Assembly: GCA_002320815.1 (NCBI GenBank)
Contig: DCLA01000111.1
Coordinates: 141,037 to 205,036 of the forward strand
Source: Myxococcales bacterium UBA1660
GTDB lineage: Bacteria; Myxococcota_A; Polyangia; Polyangiales; Houyiibacteriaceae
Length of the DNA: 64,000 nucleotides
Direction of reading: 5' to 3'
Shown here: piece by piece, positions 63,701 through 64,000 of the stretch
How the letters are laid out: every line of letters starts with the position of its first letter
How positions within the stretch are numbered: the stretch's first letter is position 1
Position numbers and translations under genes: made by a program
Notes under the pieces: model-generated
Databases searched by the model: none
What the model saw: the letters and a program-made list of their open reading frames with translations, nothing else
What the model was told of the DNA's origin: nothing

Positions 63701-64000
63701 ATGACCCGTTCCACGAACCGCCCCTCGCGTCGCACGGCGGCGCCCCTGCTCGCCGCCCTCGCCGGCCTGGCCGCCCTCGCCATGGCCCCGCGCGCCGAAG
63801 CCCAGGGCTGGGGCATCCGCCCCGGCCAGCAGTCTTTCCGGGAGACCATCCAGCGCGTGGTGGGCATGCCCGGCGACGGTGACCTCCAACGCCGCACCCA
63901 GGCCCTGGGGCTGAACGTGGTGAACGTGATGTGGGAGGACACCGGCCGCTTCCAGGGGTCGTCGGTGGGTCCCAACATCAGCGACCTCACCCTCCAGGTC
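63701..64000 (+). CDS. Exported protein, N-terminal part only
   Basis: ATG 63701 has GGAGGAG six bases upstream and is preferred to the in-frame ATG 63689 that lies within that region. The first 100 codons encode a signal peptide (RRTAAPLLAALAGLAALAMAPRAEA) and a mature start with GWGIRPGQQSFRETIQRVVGMPGDGDLQ. The frame is open at the window end. No family is recognised. A lower-GC spacer of about 140 nt separates it from the protease gene and should hold both promoters. Confidence 0.75.
   Translation, partial: MTRSTNRPSRRTAAPLLAALAGLAALAMAPRAEAQGWGIRPGQQSFRETIQRVVGMPGDGDLQRRTQALGLNVVNVMWEDTGRFQGSSVGPNISDLTLQV

Overview
The window is high-GC DNA (roughly 70 % by eye) from a bacterium that looks like a member of the Myxococcota, probably a polyangial, Sandaracinus-like lineage. 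This is an inference from gene content: MopE-type CDGxDNDCDG repeats, an IgGFc-binding-domain surface protein, an AgmX/PglI-type C-terminal domain, DUF2378/TIGR02265-like proteins, a MYXO-CTERM-like tail and many single-copy lipoproteins. No rRNA, tRNA or CRISPR array was recognised. Most long ORFs opposite the genes listed here are shadows created by codon bias.

Layout. 1-4.4 kb: a broken lipoprotein gene, a coiled-coil membrane protein, then a tightly coupled trio (arginine decarboxylase speA, pilin-like protein, dolichol-phosphate-mannose-synthase-like glycosyltransferase). 4.4-8.9 kb: a beta-barrel protein divergent from a lipoprotein / phospholipase D / EEP phosphatase run. 9-12.6 kb: a FIST sensor, soluble hybrid histidine kinase and response regulator operon. 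12.7-14.5 kb: a multihaem cytochrome lipoprotein. 14.9-17.9 kb: a three-gene unit coding a divergent tryptophan-2,3-dioxygenase-like haem protein, a kynureninase-like PLP enzyme and an O-methyltransferase; this is the best candidate for an undescribed pathway. 18-24 kb: GalT-like protein with a malonyl-CoA-synthetase-like enzyme, a nitronate-monooxygenase-family flavoprotein, a lipoprotein and a MutS-type ATPase. 24-26 kb: a Y1/HUH (RAYT-like) transposase between two arrays of related repeats in opposite orientation. 26-38 kb: rarA, a PilZ protein, DUF2378-like and SRPBCC genes, large surface lipoproteins (MopE/lamin-tail, IgGFc), small proteins, a glycosyltransferase, a cysteine-less NifU-like domain and a pair of REP-like elements. 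38-42 kb: the fadI-fadJ beta-oxidation pair. 42-43.7 kb: a complete IS630-family element with a passenger gene. 43.8-45.5 kb: a small membrane protein and moaA. 45.6-59.4 kb: a cytochrome c gene followed by an eight-gene, overlapping MoxR / DUF58 / von Willebrand A / ABC-2 transporter operon. 59.4-64 kb: zinc-ribbon membrane protein, POT-family transporter, DUF2378-like protein, secreted trypsin-like protease, and the start of a secreted protein.

Two general themes stand out. First, operons are translationally coupled by ATGA/GTGA four-base overlaps. Second, many first genes have no Shine-Dalgarno sequence but carry a TANNNT hexamer 6-9 nt before the start codon, which suggests leaderless transcripts; I used this to choose several starts. 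Functions are assigned from remembered family motifs only, without database searches.
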